Source: Firmicutes bacterium UBA6648 (GTDB lineage: Bacteria; Bacillota; Clostridia; Peptostreptococcales; Anaerovoracaceae). From it: DNA of 9,570 nucleotides. The DNA lies in the NCBI GenBank assembly GCA_002455605.1, contig DKLE01000054.1, positions 1-9,570 of the forward strand, given 5' to 3'. Every line of letters starts with the position of its first letter. Within the stretch, counting starts at the first letter, position 1. Below, in pieces: positions 7,311 through 9,570 of this stretch. The notes below the pieces were generated by a model. That model had not been told where the DNA came from and ran no database searches. It saw nothing but the letters and a program-made list of their open reading frames with translations. Made by a program: the position numbers and the translations under genes.

Positions 7311-9311
7311 ATATAAATATACTTTTCCTCCTGCACTTATCTTTTCACCCGCCTTAGGGTATTGATCAACAACTGCTGACTCACCCAAGGATTCACCATC
7401 CTGCAAAGCCGGTGATATGGTATATGTCAGGGACATTCCTCCTAAAATACCTATGGCTTCATCAAAATTCTTACCTGTTACATCAGGTACGACTGTTTTT
7501 CCGCTGCTCATCTGCGCTTCTTCTTCCTGAGTGTAGGAAGGCTGTATATTTAAATATCTTAAAGTATCTTCTAAAATCAATTTTACGCCGGGAGCCGCTG
7601 TCTGGCTTCCGAATTTTATCCCTTTTGGATTGTCAACAATTAATAGGATTGCCACCTTTGGATCATCCATAGGTGCCATACCTATAAAGGAAGAATAGGT
7701 TTCTTCACTATATCCCCCATTCTTGGCTTTATTAGCGGTTCCGGTTTTTCCTCCTACTCTGAAGCCCGGTACTTTAGCAGTTCCTCCCCCGCCTTCCGAA
7801 ACTACACTTTCCATGATCAAGCGCATTTCTTCCGCAGTCTTCTTTGAAACTACCTGTCTTACTACTTTTGTATCAAACTTTTCAACAACGTTACCGTCAC
7901 TGTCAGTCAATTCTTTAACCAATCTCGGCTGCATCAGTTTGCCGTCGTTTCCGAAAGATGCTACAGCTGTTATTAGTTGAATAGGTGTGACAGCAATACC
8001 TTGACCATAGGATATCGTCGCAAGCCCTACCGGTCCCGCCGTCTCTTTATTCTGCAATATGGCATACCCTTCTCCCGGATAATCAATTCCTGTCTTATCC
8101 CTGATGCCAAAGAGCTCTAAATACTGATAATATTTTTCAATTCCCAGTCTGGATGACAGTTCAGCAAAAACCGGATTGCATGAATTTCCCACCGCTTCCA
8201 CTAAAGTCTCCACTCCATGAGGGTTATAATACCGCCAGCACTTTAAAGGCGTGCCTGCAATGGAATACCGGCCTTTGCACACAAAGGTCTCGGTCAGGTT
8301 TGTAAGCTGTTCTTCTAAAGCCATGGAGGTAGTCAGCAGTTTGAACGTGGATCCCGGTTCGTATGTATCACTTACCATTGGATTTCTCCACATAGAATTC
8401 CAATACTCCAGTTTTTCACTATCCGATACCCCTTCTACATACGCTGCTTTTTGCGGATCAGTGGGTACTCTAGGATTATTCGGATCATAATCAGGAGTCA
8501 GCGCCATAGCCAAAACATCACCTGTCTTGGGATCCATTATAATGCACATAACACGATCTGCCATAGTATTGCTCTGAACAGTATCTAAAGCTTTTTCTAC
8601 ATAATGCTGAATAACCTCATCTATAGTCAGAACTAAATTTAACCCATCTTCAGCTTTATAATATTTTTCCATACCATAGGCTAAACTGTTTCCGTTTACA
8701 TCTGTATTCTTAATCCATCTTCCCGCTACTCCGCTTAAATATTGATTATACTTAAGCTCCAGGCCTGCAAGGCCATTGTTGTCATCGGTAACACTGCCCA
8801 GTACCTGTGCCGCAAACGGCCCTAAAGGATAGTAACGTTTAACGTCTTCGGCGATTTCAATCCCCGGCAGCCCTTCCTGCCTGATCGTGTCTGCTACACT
8901 CTTTTCCACATACTTTGCTACTTTAACCAAAGCCTTGTTCTGACTTATTATATCTTTTACTTGAGACTTTTCCATCTGAAGCTGACTTGCTAAATATTCA
9001 GCGGTCCGATCAATATTTTCTTCTGATGTGAATTTTTTGCTGCCGTTTCGAACCTTATCCGGCCTGGCCCAAACGGAAAAAGTAACTGCGCTTACCGCAA
9101 GTTCTTTGCCGTTTCGATCATAAATAACTCCTCTTTTTGCAGGAATAGGTACATCTCTTGTCTGTGATTCAATGGCCTTTTTTGAATATTCTTCTCCATT
9201 AACAATTTGTACCCAACCTACTCTAACGGATAGCCCTAAGGTTGTCAAACAGATCACTAAAAATCCGATAATTATTCTTTTCTTTACACTATTTGGTGTT
9301 GGATTGTTCAT
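7302..9311 (-). CDS. spoVD: Class B penicillin-binding protein with PASTA domain, SpoVD/FtsI type
   Basis: This is a peptidoglycan D,D-transpeptidase of 669 residues that crosslinks glycan strands outside the membrane, working with the SEDS glycosyltransferase encoded further down the operon. Residues about 12-34 form one N-terminal membrane segment. The PBP dimerisation domain follows (about 50-220, with the PAKRGVIYDRNG motif at 57-68), then the transpeptidase domain (about 250-585). Its active-site motifs are all present: STFK with the nucleophile Ser321, SCN at 377-379, and KTGT at 522-525. One PASTA domain closes the protein (about 606-669, starting VVPDVTG). A single PASTA domain resembles Bacillus subtilis SpoVD (spore cortex) rather than PbpB. 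As the only such enzyme visible here it may also serve vegetative division, so FtsI/PBP2B is the alternative name. It ends in TGA followed at once by an in-frame TAA, three bases before murE. Confidence 0.93.
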   Translation of the reverse strand: MNNPTPNSVKKRIIIGFLVICLTTLGLSVRVGWVQIVNGEEYSKKAIESQTRDVPIPAKRGVIYDRNGKELAVSAVTFSVWARPDKVRNGSKKFTSEENIDRTAEYLASQLQMEKSQVKDIISQNKALVKVAKYVEKSVADTIRQEGLPGIEIAEDVKRYYPLGPFAAQVLGSVTDDNNGLAGLELKYNQYLSGVAGRWIKNTDVNGNSLAYGMEKYYKAEDGLNLVLTIDEVIQHYVEKALDTVQSNTMADRVMCIIMDPKTGDVLAMALTPDYDPNNPRVPTDPQKAAYVEGVSDSEKLEYWNSMWRNPMVSDTYEPGSTFKLLTTSMALEEQLTNLTETFVCKGRYSIAGTPLKCWRYYNPHGVETLVEAVGNSCNPVFAELSSRLGIEKYYQYLELFGIRDKTGIDYPGEGYAILQNKETAGPVGLATISYGQGIAVTPIQLITAVASFGNDGKLMQPRLVKELTDSDGNVVEKFDTKVVRQVVSKKTAEEMRLIMESVVSEGGGGTAKVPGFRVGGKTGTANKAKNGGYSEETYSSFIGMAPMDDPKVAILLIVDNPKGIKFGSQTAAPGVKLILEDTLRYLNIQPSYTQEEEAQMSSGKTVVPDVTGKNFDEAIGILGGMSLTYTISPALQDGESLGESAVVDQYPKAGEKISAGGKVYLYRE

Positions 9312-9315
9312 GATA

Positions 9316-9323
9316 CCTTCCTT
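9316..9323 (-). promoter_or_regulatory. Ribosome binding site of spoVD
   Basis: AAGGAAGG on the minus strand ends 4 bases before the ATG at 9311 and supports that start. It lies immediately after a tandem 8-base repeat, TATATAAG twice (9336-9321), which fills the space between the terminator-like U-tract and the Shine-Dalgarno sequence and overlaps the latter by three bases. Confidence 0.65.
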
Positions 9324-9335
9324 ATATACTTATAT

Positions 9336-9384
9336 AAAAAACTAAACCGGACTAAAAAATTTTCGTTAATTTAATTGTCCGGTT
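9336..9384 (-). terminator. Hairpin plus U-tract between ftsL and spoVD (terminator or attenuator)
   Basis: On the minus strand AACCGGAC (9384-9377) is perfectly complementary to GTCCGGTT (9352-9345), giving an 8-bp GC-rich stem. The 24-base interior can itself pair as AAATT with AATTT around a 6-base AACGAA loop. Three bases after the stem comes a run of six T (9341-9336). This is the shape of an intrinsic terminator for leftward transcription. It lies after the ftsL stop and only 24 bases before the spoVD ATG, which leaves no room for a promoter downstream of it. It may therefore act as a partial terminator or attenuator that lowers read-through into the spoVD-mur genes. On the plus strand the trailing T-run is weak, so it does not look bidirectional. 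Confidence 0.7.
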
Positions 9385-9454
9385 ATTTTCAATATGCAGT
9401 TAAAAGATTTCAATTTATTATATTTAATTTTCAAAATTATTATTCCATTTTCAG

Positions 9455-9570
9455 CTAATTATATGCTTCTTCTTTAAGAAGTAATGCAAAATCTTTAATC
9501 GGTTCTTCCGCTGGCTTTACATAAATAAATTCATTTGGGTTGGGATACATCATACCTAGCTCCGTAACAG
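9455..9570 (-). CDS. ftsL: FtsL-like division protein, C-terminal end only
   Basis: Reading the minus strand from the window edge gives an open frame of 37 codons (first full codon at 9568) that ends in TAG at 9457-9455; the start lies outside the window. The visible peptide begins VTELGMMYPNPNEFIYVKPA and ends KEEAYN. The short pattern E-L-G-M-x-x-P followed by a hydrophobic I-Y-V strand is typical of the end of FtsL/DivIC-type septum proteins, which are small bitopic membrane proteins with an extracellular coiled coil that help recruit and activate the FtsW-FtsI synthase. Its place directly upstream of the class B penicillin-binding protein gene is where ftsL sits in Firmicute dcw clusters. 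With only the tail visible the call rests on the motif plus position; another DivIC-family protein is possible. Confidence 0.62.
   Translation of the reverse strand, partial: VTELGMMYPNPNEFIYVKPAEEPIKDFALLLKEEAYN

Noticed and set aside
9384..9400. GCATATT upstream of the hairpin as a possible sporulation sigma-E -35 element for spoVD
   Set aside because: The matching -10 region about 14 bases on agrees with the known consensus only at about five of eight positions, too weak to call.
9417..9422. A perfect TATAAT on the minus strand upstream of the spoVD terminator-like hairpin
   Set aside because: There is no acceptable -35 element 16-18 bases upstream and no extended -10, and the region is so AT-rich that the hexamer is expected by chance.

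Overview
The window is one stretch of a division and cell wall (dcw) cluster. All recognisable genes lie on the minus strand, so transcription runs from high to low coordinates. The gene content and order (ftsL, a class B penicillin-binding protein with one PASTA domain, murE, murF, mraY, murD, ftsW/spoVE, murG, then probably murA) fit a low-to-moderate GC Firmicute of the Clostridia type. Supporting points are the strong GGAGG-like ribosome binding sites, TTG starts, murF inside the cluster, and MurE carrying the DNPR motif of meso-diaminopimelate ligases. The species cannot be named from the sequence alone, and spore formation is suggested but not proven by the SpoVD/SpoVE-like proteins.

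Layout in transcription order: the C-terminal 37 codons of an FtsL-like protein (9570-9455); a 143-bp gap with a strong hairpin plus U-tract that looks like a terminator or attenuator (9384-9336); spoVD/pbp2 (9311-7302); murE (7298-6105); murF (6103-4718); mraY (4703-3747); murD (3736-2366); ftsW/spoVE (2343-1225); murG (1171-77); and the first five codons of a gene that is probably murA (15-1), preceded by a hairpin that can mask its ribosome binding site. From spoVD to murD the gaps are 1-14 bases, so translational coupling is likely. No gene-free stretch exceeds 300 bases.

Together the genes cover most of lipid II synthesis and use. MurD, MurE and MurF extend the peptide on UDP-MurNAc (MurE adding the third residue, MurF the D-Ala-D-Ala), MraY moves the product to the lipid carrier, and MurG adds GlcNAc. 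The FtsW/SpoVE glycosyltransferase and SpoVD/FtsI transpeptidase polymerise and crosslink it at the septum or in the spore cortex.

I do not see a new multi-gene system here. The main anomaly is murE: it begins at the ATP-binding loop and lacks the whole N-terminal UDP-binding domain. An in-frame stop directly before its TTG start closes the frame, and spoVD ends just upstream in the same frame. The terminator-like hairpin only 24 bases before the spoVD start and the hairpin over the murA ribosome binding site are secondary points of interest.
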